Positions 39,010-49,423 of a DNA stretch of 64,000 bases are shown here, piece after piece. Each line of letters begins with the position of its first letter. The stretch's first letter is position 1. Position numbers and translations under genes: made by a program. The notes under the pieces were generated by a model. The model was not told the origin of the DNA and searched no databases. It saw only the letters and a program-made list of their open reading frames with translations. This DNA is from Warburgia ugandensis (lineage: Eukaryota > Streptophyta > Magnoliopsida > Canellales > Canellaceae), in assembly GCA_035236585.1 (NCBI GenBank), contig CP141139.1:39627217-39691216 (forward strand), read 5' to 3'.

Positions 39010-41598
39010 ATGAGCAGCAGCACCCCTACTATAGCACCACAGGTATGTCATGTGTTTGTTTTTTGTTATTTCTCTATGAAATTATGAGTCTGACTCTTTT
39101 CATTCCTCTCAATTTCCTCACTCTCGAGTCTCAACTCTCAAGTCTCAGTGTCTCACTCACTCACTCCCTTCCCTTATTACTTATTACTTATTAGTAATTG
39201 TTGGTGAACTACGAAGTGTTTAGTTTCTTGTCGGTGTGAACTAAATTTTTTTTGTCATTTGCATTTTGCAATATAGGCACAAGTTGAAGTTGGGAGCACT
39301 GATGTTTCTGATAACTTGAATATGCTACACCACAACAACGATGATGATGAGTTTGCTGATTTGGAGAACGTGGAGTTAGTTTCAAAATCCAATAGAGGTA
39401 AAAAGCATAGGAAACTAATGTCTCCAGTTTGGAATTTTTTTGAACACCTTCCTCTATCAGAAGATGGAAGGCAAAGGCGTAAATGCAAGAAGTGCTCTGC
39501 AATATACATTTGCGATAGCAAATTTGGTACTAGTAACTTAAATCGTCATATAAAGACTTGTCAACGGAGCTCTTCTCGTGATATAGGCCAGTTGCTTTTA
39601 TCTCAAAGTCAGGGGAGTATGTCAGTGTCACTAAGTGCGACTTCGGATAATAAGTTTGATCCCGAAGTTTATCGTGAGATACTAGCAGTTGCAGTTGTTA
39701 TGCATGATTTGCCTTTCCAATTTGTTGAGTATGATGGAATTAGAACTCTACTGAAATATTTGCGTGCAGATTTGCACTTGATTAGTAGAAATACAGTATA
39801 ATCCCATCGTAACAGAATGTATAAAAGAGAAAAAGGAAAGATAAAAGAGATGTTAGAATTGGCACCTAGCAGATAAGTTTGACATCGGATTTGTGGACTT
39901 CTTGTATTCGATGGTTATATAAGTCTCACAAAGACATTTTCTAGATAGTCAGTGGGTCTTACAAAAGAGGATATTAAATTTTTGTTTCCTACCACCTCCA
40001 CATAATGGAATATCATTAGCAGAAAAGTTATACTCATTATTGGTAGAATGGGGGATTGAGAAAAAGATTTTTTCAATCACTTTAGACAATGCTTCTTCTA
40101 ATGATTCTTCTGTTGAGCTATTAAGGCATCAATTAAACATCAGGAACACTCTTGTTTGTGGTGGAGAGTTCCTTCATCTACGTTGTTGTTGTCATGTTTT
40201 GAATTTGATTGTGCAAGATGGTTTGAAAGAAATTGATGATGCTATTCAAAAAATTAGAGAGAGTATCAAGTATGTCAAAGCATCACAAAGTAGAAAACAA
40301 AAATTTTTAGAGTGTGTGAATCACATGTCAATTGAGACAAAAAAGGGCTTAAGACAAGATTGTCCTACAAGATGGAATTCAACGTATTTGATGCTTGAAA
40401 GTGCTCTTTGTTACCAACGTGCATTTTGTCACTTAGAACTAAGTGACTCAAATTATAAGCATTGTCCTTCTTTCATTGAATGGGAAAAGGCTACAAAAAT
40501 TTTGAAGTTTTTGGCGCTTTTTATGATGCCACCTGCATGTTCTCTGGATCCAAATATTCCACTGCAAATCTCTACTTTCGTGCAGCATTTGTAATTTATT
40601 TGAGTTTAACACAATACATGAGAAGTGATGATGACTATATGAAGCGTATGTCCACCCAAATGTTTGCCAAGTTTTCAAAGTAATTGGTCCGAATTCAGCA
40701 CCATTTTGGCAATTGCATGTGTGTTGGATCCTCGGTATAAGCTCTCCTTTGTGGAATTCTCGTACAAGAAATTGTTTGGCAGTGGCTGCTTGGAGTTTGC
40801 TCAAGTTAGGGAAAAGTTATTCTCTCTCTTCAATGAATATAAGGTTAAGATTTATCCTATTCCTTCCTCCTCATCTACACAAGTGGCTAGAGGTGCAGGT
40901 GCTGATGATAGACGTAACATGTCATATAGTCAAGAGGTTTTAGATGTCATGAAGGTGATTTTATTTATAATTGTATCTTTCATTATATGTCGCTTACTAC
41001 TTAGCATATTAAAATTTGCTATGAAGTATGAATTGTCTTATCGTACGTTGAATAATATAATTGCATTTGCATTAGGAATTTGATTCATTTGAAGGTGAAG
41101 GAGGTACTTTGGCTATGCAAAAATCACAATTGGAGCTTTATTTAGATGAACCAAGATTGCAAGAGTCAAAGCTAGACATTCTTGCATTCTCGGAAAGGCA
41201 ATCAATACAGTTGTTTGACTAATAATCTCATGTAAACACTATTTTCTGTAATCTTATTTACATTTATATTTGATTCAAATGTTGATTTTAGGTATCCTGA
41301 ACTTGCTGCCATGGCTCGTGATGTCTTGAGCATTCCTATATCTACGATTGCATCGGAGTCCGCTTTTAGTGTTGGTGGTCGGGTTCTTGACCAATATAGA
41401 TCTACTTTAAAACCAAAAACCGTGCAAGCATTGATTTGTGTGAGAGATTGGCTATATGGATTGAAAGGTAATAGTTTATAATTCTATATTTACATTATAT
41501 TTTATATGAGCTTAGTAATAACTAATGCTTGTTTATTCTATATGATTGTAGACTCTACCATTACGATTGCCGTGGATGAGCTTGCGAGGACATTATAA
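39010..41598 (+). pseudogene. hAT transposase (BED finger, hATC), decayed
   Basis: A first short exon, 39010-39042, joins in frame through a GT-AG intron to 39277. That exon encodes a BED-type finger (CKKCSAIYICDSKFGTSNL then HIKTC, C-x2-C...H-x4-C). 40040-40594 carries LDNASSND, LRCCCHVLNLIVQDGL and DCPTRWNSTYLML, all hAT core motifs. 40680-40960 has LDPRYKLSFVEF. 41292-41470 is the C-terminal dimerisation region ([33 protein letters not shown]). The last exon ends at 41598. It resembles the RICESLEEPER/DAYSLEEPER type of plant hAT protein. Breaks: in-frame TAA at 39799-39801, a stop and shift near 39874 that hits the first catalytic aspartate region, shifts near 40590 and 40680, and a shift near 41190. 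The protein cannot be made as a full-length enzyme. Confidence 0.88.
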
Positions 41599-42257
41599 GC
41601 ATAAGTAGCAATCACAGATCACTTCAACCAACTGAAGACTCGGATCAATTCATTTTGATTAATTTGTATAATTTTCATGACTTATTTTAATTTGTTGTGT
41701 TTGATACATAATACATTGATGGAAGTATATTTCCATCATGTGCTACTTAATCCATATTTATTTACTACTATTGTGGTTATTTGATTCATTTCGGTCTCTT
41801 TTTTTCACATATCATGTGAATTGTGAACTTGTGAAGTGAGTCGGTGAGTGACCGAGTGGTGTAATACTAAACTATAAAGAACTGTGTTGCTTCTAAATAA
41901 AATAACAAAATATTACAGAACATTATTGGTAATTTGGTTGTCTATGTACTTGTCGTGTGGTGTGGTGGATCACCACCGGTAATTCAATGGATATAGCAAT
42001 GACCAAAGGTGACAATGAGCATGAAAGGAGTTGGAGAAATGAATTCCCTCCTAACAATTTATGTGGGGGTTGGTACTTGGTAACTTGAGTTGAAAGTCTA
42101 GTTCTTCATAACCGAAAGACCCATGCTATTCAATTCGATTTTCTACTCCGTAACCTCATTGTCATTGCTTCAGTGATCAAAGATTCAAGATACGATTCGG
42201 TCGAGAATCGAAGATCGATTATAACGGTGGAGTGGAATAAAATTATAAAAAGTAAAC
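41599..42257. other. 3' flank of hAT transposase, no gene
   Basis: AT-rich noncoding sequence between the transposase stop and array 4. Confidence 0.5.
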
Positions 42258-42519
42258 TATAGGACGGTTATTTCACAACCGTTCTATAAAACCTAACATA
42301 TAGGACGGTTATTTCACAACCGTTCTATAAAACCCTAACATATAGGACGGTTATTTCACAACCGTTCTATAAAATCTGTAATATATATATATATATATAT
42401 AGGACAGTTATTTCACAGTCGTCGTATAAAACCAATGATATATAGGACGGTTATGTTACAACCGTCCTATATGTTAGGGTTTTATAGAACGGTTGTGAAA
42501 TAACCGTCCTATATGTTAG
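42258..42519. repeat. Hairpin repeat array 4, with 54-bp inverted arms
   Basis: Units at about 42259, 42301, 42346, 42401, 42442 and 42483 read AGGACGGTTATTTCACAACC then GTTCTATA. The last unit is flipped: 42466-42519 is the exact reverse complement of 42293-42346. The array lies 3' of the transposase gene. Confidence 0.95.
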
Positions 42520-42635
42520 TTTATTTTATTGTGGTTGTTTTGGGATTTGGCCCGTTCGGGCCTTGGCAGCCGTTCTATAACATCTATTCACTTGGGAGTT
42601 GGGACTTGACTTGAGAGGGCAGTTTTTTTAATATG

Positions 42636-42861
42636 TCGGGTCGTGTCGTGTCATTTCGTGTCGTGTATCCAACACGACTCAATTAATTAATCGTGTTACA
42701 CAGGTCGTGTCGTGTCATTTTTTTAAGAACCGGGTCGTGTACGAGTCATAGGTTTTTGACACGACTATTAAGCGTGTCGTGTTCATGTCGACCCGTAACA
42801 CTATTCGTGTCGTGTTCGTGTCGCCACAAACACGACCCGCCAACCCGAATTGCCACCCCTA
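42636..42861. repeat. Right subterminal repeats and terminus of hAT element
   Basis: Dense GTCGTGTCGTGTC, ACACGACTC and CGTGTCGTGTTCGTGTCG motifs mirror those at 29511-29690. The end is TTGCCACCCCTA. The frame at 42693-42893 runs through these repeats and is not a gene. Confidence 0.8.
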
Positions 42862-42869
42862 GGTGGGAG
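42862..42869. repeat. Right target-site duplication GGTGGGAG
   Basis: Identical to 29489-29496. Confidence 0.9.
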
Positions 42870-42993
42870 ACAGCTTTACCCTTGAGGCTTTGAATACTAC
42901 ACTACCATAAAAGACTGTACCATGTCGGCAGCCAAGCCTTTCGGGAAGGAGGGAGTGGGGTGTCATTTGCTACACCTCGGTGTAGTAATGTCT

Positions 42994-43281
42994 AGTGTGA
43001 AAAGTTTTTACTTGGGTCCAGTTTTTATGCATTTTTAATAATTCAAGCTGTTCATCAAATTTGCGATCTCATCCAACGAGTTGCACCCCTACCAGTTCAA
43101 ATGTGGCCGGTAGAGAATGGCTTTTGTTTGCACCGTCTATATTTCAGCTGGAAGGGCCCACCTTAGATGTACCCATTGGATAAGATCTATGTACCCTTCA
43201 TCTGGGGAAGGGCAAATTTAATGAACAGCCTAGATTATTGAAAAGTATAAAACTACGTGGTGGAGGGAATATTTCACGCCA
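42994..43281. repeat. Foldback MITE-like element
   Basis: The left arm (AGTGTGAAAAGTTTTTACTT ... AATAATTCAAGCTGTTCATCAAATTTGC from 42994) is the diverged reverse complement of the right arm ending near 43281 (GCAAATTTAATGAACAGCCT ... AATATTTCACGCC). Arms are about 70-75 bases around a core of roughly 140. It has no coding capacity. Exact termini and target duplication are not clear, so the superfamily is unknown. Confidence 0.6.
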
Positions 43282-43290
43282 CACACACCA

Positions 43291-43475
43291 AAAAAGGGGC
43301 AGCTTCACTGCACAAAGCTCCAATCTATGTAGAGTCTAGGGAAGGGGTGGATCACAAAGGCTTATAATATGCAGCCTTACCTTATTTTTGCAAGAGGCTG
43401 TTTTCACTCCTTAAACCCGTAACCTCAAGGCATGATGACAACTTTTACCACTGCACCAAGACTCTCCTTCTACCC
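43291..43475 (-). mobile_element. Au-type SINE, full length
   Basis: On the minus strand it runs from a tRNA-like head (GTGCAGTGGTAAAAGTTG for the A-box region, GGTTACGGGTTTAAGG for the B-box region) through ACAGCCTCTTGCAAAAAT, GGTAAGGCTGC and CACCCCTTCCCTAGACTCT. It ends GAAGCTGCCCCTTTTTT. That is the layout of the angiosperm Au SINE. Flanking CACACACCA at 43282-43290 and 43476-43484 is a perfect 9-bp target duplication. Confidence 0.9.
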
Positions 43476-43484
43476 CACACACCA

Positions 43485-46400
43485 CTGCTGGCGAATAATT
43501 TCCAGAGAGAGATGGAGACGGTACGTGGACGGCAACATTCGTGTTTCAAGCCATAAGCTTGTCTAGTCTTTCCTCAGACATCCATTCTATCTTCTTTTGA
43601 CAAATGGCACCTCTCACCTTATTAATCACTTGATTTTTTGGCCTATATTGCTTTCCAAGGAATTGCATAACTAATGATGAGAAGTCCAACCACAAAGTCT
43701 CATACACAAGTTTAACTCTAACAAATGTGATCTCCTTTTGAGAATAAGCTGCCTTCCCTTCAGTAATTACCCGTGGACAAAGGAAAATTTTTCTTAACTA
43801 ATGGGAAAATATGGTAGTTAGATGCCTATGACAACAGTTGGTTAAGAAAGATTGAAATGGTCATACTGCAAGAGGCATGCAGAACCACAGGGCCGATCAA
43901 TTTTCACCAAGTTGGAAACAGTGCAGTGTTGTAATCCATTTGACACTTGATCCTTTATGCAGTCCAAACTGAAAGTTTCATTACACTTCAGATGAACGAG
44001 ATACAACCATCTCTCCCGCACTTCTAAACACAGCTCAGATGAACGAGATAACTCATCCCTCCTGCATCTCTCAACCTCGTCAATGAACCTGCTCTTTTAT
44101 CAGAGGCAGATTCTGGACGTTAGGAAAAACTTTCCCATGCCCAGTTTAACTGCTGTCATTTTGAGGAAGAACTTGGAAAGGTGAGCTGTATGCACTAGGA
44201 TCCGAAGAAATGAGACTCCATGGAATTTTTTATGAGAGACAGATGTATCTTCTCCAACTTAAGAGGCATGGACTTAGCTATCACAAATATACTAACTTGT
44301 AATACAATAGGATACTGACTCAATCTTACTAACAGGTTATGAGAGACCGTAGATGGACGGAAACTAAGCTTTGATTGTCTATTGCTTTGATGCAGATTAT
44401 GATTTTCTTTTTATTTGGTCAACCGATGAAATTGTGAAGGATTAGTTACAGATTGTAGCTAGACATATAAGGACAGCCACTTCTGATCATCCAGCAGATC
44501 TCCTAAATAATTTGATTGAACTTTCTTTCTGTAAGTTAATTTTCAATCTCAAATTTTTTCATGCTTTAGTCTCTCTTCTGTCTTCAATAATGGGGGTGAT
44601 ATCTCACCCACATCAAGAAGATCAAGAGAAGCCGAAGACTTGGCTAATACATCAGACGGCTTTGGTAGTTCACGTCGCATCACAAAGGATAGAGAGCATC
44701 AAAATCTTCATGGATGTAGCACAAATGGAATACGAAGGTTCTTCTTGAACCAAAATAAAACTCTAAATCTTTCTTGCTGATTGCAGTACCTGGAAGAGCA
44801 ATCCTTTAAATCTAAAGGGCCAGCGAGACTTCATGGGTTCTTAAGTTGAAGCATTCAAGGAGGCAATAAATTAAGAAAATGACAGAAAATGAGATGAATG
44901 ATCCCAATTTCCTTGACTTCCATTTTAAAGAAAAACCAATGCTCAAAACCATGATTTCATGTTGATCCCAACCACAAAAGCAACTATAAAAGTTGCGAGA
45001 ATGTTAATACTGTGAAAAGGGTGATCATTGCATTTCTCTGTCTAGTAAAGCATAGTATGATATATAAAAAATAACTGATGGTTAGCAGCTAAATATGGCT
45101 AAGCCGCAATCAACCTGGTGCATACTGCATGGGTGCTGTGATAGAAATCCATCTCAATGAAGCAAAGAAGATAAAAGTTTGATATGGTCTTGATAGCTCT
45201 TCAAAGATTCATCTTTAAATTGATTCAGCAAGATATCAATAATCACCTACTGAAATTGTGACTTGAAGTTAATAAAGGATTCATGTTTAATTTACTTAGT
45301 GGCAATGTACTTTGGATTTGGATTGCAAAGACCAGTGCAGGTTGCAAAATCTGTGTTTCATAATAGATCCAAAATACAAACCAGAGTTACATATGAGCAC
45401 CAAATTATATTGAGGTGACAATCATTTTCGTCTAGCAAATGTGATGTCTGACTATCTCAGCAAGAACCGAATGTAAATATCTTCCTGTGAAATGGCCCTT
45501 CTTAAAGGAGCAAAATGGTTTCATTGCTCATTACTAGTTTTGTGGGTAGCTTAGACATATATAATATACCACTGCAATTATTCTGGGGTCCTAGCAATAT
45601 CCCCCCAGGATATTTCATCCCAACTTTGGATGGGATGAAATATCTAATGTTTGCCTTTGCCTGCAGTTCTTCACCGAATTTCCTAATACAATGTTTCAGC
45701 ATCCTGGAATCCATTATGGTCTGAGACGTACCCTTTGATGCTGCAGCTGCTCAGTATGAATTCTATGGTAACAAGGAATCAGCAATCTCATTGCCGCTGA
45801 CAGGTGCAGGAAGAAATAAGAATTTGGAGGTGGCCTCCATTCAACACAAAAGCATAAGATTGTTACTATAAGCTGTATTAACCACAACCAAAAAAAAATT
45901 CTTTTTTTAAAAAATGAATTAACTGTAAACAAGAATACAGCCATTGCATACTCCCTCTTACCAGAGCTTAAGGTTGTTGTTAATGCAATATCAACAACAT
46001 AGACGAGAATATAAAACCAACTAACTGTGCTTTCTAAAACATTTTTACCTCCAATCATAGAGGAAACTAGAGCTCCCCACCAAACAGAAACACAAAAAAT
46101 ACGAAAATTCAGATAAAAAATTTGCATAATCTTGTTTCTCCAAGTGTTTAACAGAAAGTTTAATTCCAGAATAGTGCACTGGACTGAACTAAATAGTGAT
46201 TTAGTTGACCATGGGGACAAACCCAGTTGTTAGTTCAGTAATTTAGAATCCAAGGCACTTCAAGGCCATGTTTCTTGCATCCTCAAGATTGATCATGTGA
46301 TAAAACTACCACCGATATTGTGGAAGTCATAGCAAAAAACCATTGATGTAAAACTAGACATATATCTTAACTGAATTACTGAATGTACAAAAATATCAAT

Positions 46401-46733
46401 AAAATCTACACTCGTACTTCATGCATGACTGGCAAGACCAATCAGAACTTATCAGAATATGGCAACAGGTAAACTACAAAAGGAACTTTTGTGTGTCAGA
46501 CTGATAGTGTGTAAATTCAGGAAATTGCTATCCAATAAAAAATCTACATAAATCAAAATAGTGGATCGCTGTCAGGGTATCTACACCTGATTGTAAGCAT
46601 ACAACAGCACCAGCCATGTAGAGAAGATTCTTCAATTGTTGCAGAGAATTGAATGGTTTTTCTTCAAATGACCACTGGGAGAGAATTTGAAGCAACTATT
46701 CTGGCAAAATTAGAGCTCATATGTCCACAAAGT
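43485..46733. other. Intergenic region 3' of the PPR gene, no gene seen
   Basis: Composition is less repeat-like than elsewhere, but no frame shows a recognisable protein. Frames at 44512-44748, 45502-45724 and 45714-46220 are unsupported. A 14-bp perfect inverted repeat lies at 45609-45644. The first few hundred bases below 46734 should hold the PPR gene's 3' UTR and poly(A) site. Confidence 0.5.
45609..45644. repeat. 14-bp perfect inverted repeat
   Basis: GATATTTCATCCCA and TGGGATGAAATATC are separated by an 8-base loop. Confidence 0.85.
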
Positions 46734-48869
46734 CTAAGCAGCAACCAGTTCAGCAGAAGTCCTTGACTCCAACCATGACGTAGCTGCAACCTTAGTGGTC
46801 AAAAACCAACCTAATTTATCTGGTGCCTCGTGGAAAGGAGCATTCAACTCCTTCAGATGGGACTCAAATACAGCAGCCAACCCTTTTTCTGAATATTTAT
46901 GCTTGCCATGACCAGTGTGAATACCAAGCAAGGGGGGTAGCTCCTCGCCATTCTCCACTGCTTTCGATAAGTCATTCATCCAAATATGCAAAGCAGTCAG
47001 GGCTGCCCCAAGTGAGAGACTTCTTAAATGTAATGACCACTGGGTTGGAGATTTCGACTGAATTGCCATGTATATCTCAAGTTCAAGCCCCAGGTCTAAC
47101 AGTTCACAAGCACACTCCAATAGATTAAGGTTAAAACACAAATCAATCAAGCAATTACAATAAGCTTTCTTTACTTCCTTGGAAATGTTGTTGAATAGTT
47201 CTGCAGCTTGTGGTCTGAGCATCTTATGGTTTCCCCCCTTCACCAAAATCTTTACCACTGAACCAATCTGAGTATTAGCCTTATCAATGCATTCAATCAA
47301 CTTTCCCAGTTCTTCTCTGGGAGTTTGCGTCATTGCATTCATAAGACAGCCACAGAATCGGTCATCTGGAGTTATACCCAATTCCAGAAGTTGATTAAAT
47401 GTCCTTACTATATCATCGATCTGTTTTGCTTTCCCATAGCATTGAATAAGCGATGTCAGCACAAAGATATTGGGTTCATAACCAGCTTCCAACATCTTGT
47501 TCAGTACGCCCTCTGCCTCTGAAACTTGTCCACTACAAGAATATATTGTAATCAAAGATGAGAAAGTCCAACTATCAGGCTTACAAACCTCAGATTTCTC
47601 CATCTCTTCAAAAATCTTAAGAGCCTCATCAACATAACCAATATCAGCACACATTGCCAGTAGAGTGTTATACAAAACAACACTTAACTCTATTCCTTTC
47701 TGCTTCATCTCTCTATACACATTAAGTGCATCTTCTGCATAACGAGCTCTTCCATAGGCCTGTAGAAGTGCCGAATATGTCATCCTATTTGGTACAAATC
47801 CCCTGTCAGTCATCTCTTTGTAAATGCTTTTTGCCTGCCATGGCCTCCTGGCTCTTCCCATTGCATCCAACAGAGTGTTATAGATAACCAAATTTGGGTT
47901 AACATTCAAAGCCTTCATCTCTTGATAGACATTCAGTGTCCCATCAAAATTACCCGACATCCCATAAATCCGAATTAAAGTGGAGAAGGTCACGGGGTCA
48001 AGCCGCCATTGTTCCTTCCTAGCTCTATCATACAAACTTAAGGCCATGTCAACATTACCCGCTCGGCCATAAGCATCAATCATCGCTGAATAAGTGACAT
48101 CATCCGGGCTACAACCGAATTCAGGCATTCTCTCAAACCACTCCACAGCCTTATGAGGCAAAGAACATTGCCTGGCAGAACTAATTATAGTAGAAAATGT
48201 GATATTATCCGGTTTAACACCTCGCTCAAGCATTTCTTTCAACAAATCTTCTGTTCCCTCCCAGTTCCTAACCTTTCTAAACACCTTCATTGTTACATTA
48301 TACAAAACAATCTCTCTTTCCGGTTTCAACTTCTTTTGAAAGTATCTAAGAGTAATAAGTGCCGTTTGGGGATTCGTCATGCTATTAAGAACTAGAACAG
48401 CATCTTGTTCCAATAGGTTCTCGCCAAAAACACTCAAAACCTTAGAAACATCTTCCTCAGTTGGATTACATGAATTTAAAGACTCTGCAACTTTAGAGAG
48501 AGAGGAGTACCTGGAATCAAAAGATTGTTGCCTTAATTGTGAAGCTCTTGGACTTTTTGGATTGACCCAGATGGATTTTTTGTATGGATAAGGCGTTTCT
48601 GCATCTAGTTCTTTTGATTCTTGTGTTTGGGGACATGGGTCTTCAGTTTCTAGAGGAATTGTATCCTGTAGAGAACATTGGAGATTTTGTGTATGTGATA
48701 AGAGGGAGCTTTTCGTAAAGAGGGGAACAAGTTTCAAAGGGTGGTGAAACTTTCTGGGCTTCCATGGATATAAAGTGGAAGATATTTGGAGTGGAGAAGA
48801 GGAAATGGAATTGAAGAGAGAATGGTCGTATGGGGAAGTAGGAGAAGCGGGAGAGAGATGCAAAGCCAT
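46734..48869 (-). CDS. Chloroplast PPR-SMR protein, SVR7/ATP4-like
   Basis: A single uninterrupted exon of 711 residues. Residues 1-60 are Ser/Thr/Pro-rich without acidic residues after the start, as in a chloroplast transit peptide. About nine P-type PPR units run from roughly 187 to 502 (for example NVTMKVFRKVRNWEGTEDLL, YSAMIDAYGRAGNVDMALSL, YNTLLDAMGRARRPWQAKSI). The C-terminal SMR domain covers about 612-700, with the conserved TGxG motif as IHTGHGKHK at 650-658. Length, order and tail match Arabidopsis SVR7 (At4g16390) and maize ATP4, plastid RNA-binding proteins needed for normal expression of plastid RNAs, including atpB/E. That function is inferred by homology. I chose the ATG at 48867-48869 (AACAAAATGGCT, a good plant context); the open frame extends 15 codons further but has no upstream ATG. 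No stops or shifts, so the gene appears functional. Confidence 0.95.
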   Translation of the reverse strand: MALHLSPASPTSPYDHSLFNSISSSPLQISSTLYPWKPRKFHHPLKLVPLFTKSSLLSHTQNLQCSLQDTIPLETEDPCPQTQESKELDAETPYPYKKSIWVNPKSPRASQLRQQSFDSRYSSLSKVAESLNSCNPTEEDVSKVLSVFGENLLEQDAVLVLNSMTNPQTALITLRYFQKKLKPEREIVLYNVTMKVFRKVRNWEGTEDLLKEMLERGVKPDNITFSTIISSARQCSLPHKAVEWFERMPEFGCSPDDVTYSAMIDAYGRAGNVDMALSLYDRARKEQWRLDPVTFSTLIRIYGMSGNFDGTLNVYQEMKALNVNPNLVIYNTLLDAMGRARRPWQAKSIYKEMTDRGFVPNRMTYSALLQAYGRARYAEDALNVYREMKQKGIELSVVLYNTLLAMCADIGYVDEALKIFEEMEKSEVCKPDSWTFSSLITIYSCSGQVSEAEGVLNKMLEAGYEPNIFVLTSLIQCYGKAKQIDDIVRTFNQLLELGITPDDRFCGCLMNAMTQTPREELGKLIECIDKANTQIGSVVKILVKGGNHKMLRPQAAELFNNISKEVKKAYCNCLIDLCFNLNLLECACELLDLGLELEIYMAIQSKSPTQWSLHLRSLSLGAALTALHIWMNDLSKAVENGEELPPLLGIHTGHGKHKYSEKGLAAVFESHLKELNAPFHEAPDKLGWFLTTKVAATSWLESRTSAELVAA

Positions 48870-49007
48870 TTTGTTCTCGAGTGTGCTCTGTTTCTGAAGG
48901 CAATGCCTTATCAACAGAAGATATGTGCCGAGGAGACGATTTTACCCCAATTCCCATGAAAGATAAGAGGTTTGTCAAACGGGGTTGATCTTATTCTACG
49001 GTTATTA

Positions 49008-49423
49008 TGGGCCACCAAAGTACAGGACGACTCAGATTTAAAGATCAAACCCTGAGATCAAAGGCTGACTAAATGGCTGTGGTACGTAGTTTCATCGGAT
49101 TGAGGTGCGGTGGCCGGAACACATTGATCGGACAGGCCCAACGATCCGCCCATCGAAGTCGACAACGGTGTCGTAACCGACACAATGAGCCGATATATAG
49201 CAGTTCTGGCCGGTCTCGACGTCTCGTCAGTACTGTCCGAGCCCGTTAGGATACCTGTGTTTGATGTTCAGATTGCTTTTGTTAGAGTCGTATCGGCCCA
49301 GACACCAGCCACACCGTCTGATATAGACCATAGTCCTTGTTAATGTGAGATTTCACGTACGGGATACCGATGGCTATCTTTGTCCGTATAACATTCGCGA
49401 AAAGTTTCGAGTATTGATGGGCC
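49008..49423. promoter_or_regulatory. Site II (TGGGCC/GGCCCA) boxes upstream of PPR gene
   Basis: TGGGCC at 49008-49013 and 49418-49423, and GGCCCA at 49135-49140 and 49295-49300. The nearest is about 140 bases upstream of the PPR start codon. Site II elements (TGGGCY) are bound by TCP factors and are common in promoters of nuclear genes for organelle proteins. The whole 49020-49480 region is richer in GC than its surroundings. Confidence 0.5.

Larger units (their letters stand above)
29497..42861 (+). mobile_element. Large hAT transposon, 13,365 bp, with 8-bp TSD
   Basis: The left end is TAGGGGCGGCAA and the right end, reverse-complemented, is TAGGGGTGGCAA: 11 of 12 bases agree. The eight bases just outside are GGTGGGAG at 29489-29496 and GGTGGGAG at 42862-42869, a perfect duplication of the size made by hAT transposases. 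Both ends carry dense CACGACACGA / TCGTGTCGTG subterminal repeats. Inside are a plus-strand BED/hATC transposase (decayed), a minus-strand Transposase_24-Ulp1 gene, and four hairpin-repeat arrays. Typical plant hAT elements are a few kilobases long, so this is large. The exact target duplication shows it moved as one unit. Since the resident transposase is broken, either it decayed after insertion or the element moved with enzyme supplied in trans. Confidence 0.9.

Noticed and set aside
39209..39521. Minus-strand 88-97-residue frames
   Set aside because: Antisense to the BED-finger exon of the hAT transposase.
43400..43472. tRNA-like A and B box sequence on the minus strand
   Set aside because: It is the head of a SINE, not a tRNA gene: the SINE body and target duplication follow.
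46823..48591. Plus-strand frames opposite the PPR gene
   Set aside because: They are antisense shadows of a clearly coding minus-strand gene.
48870..48914. 15-codon upstream extension of the PPR reading frame
   Set aside because: The extension begins with TTG, not ATG; the ATG at 48869 has a good context and starts a plausible transit peptide.
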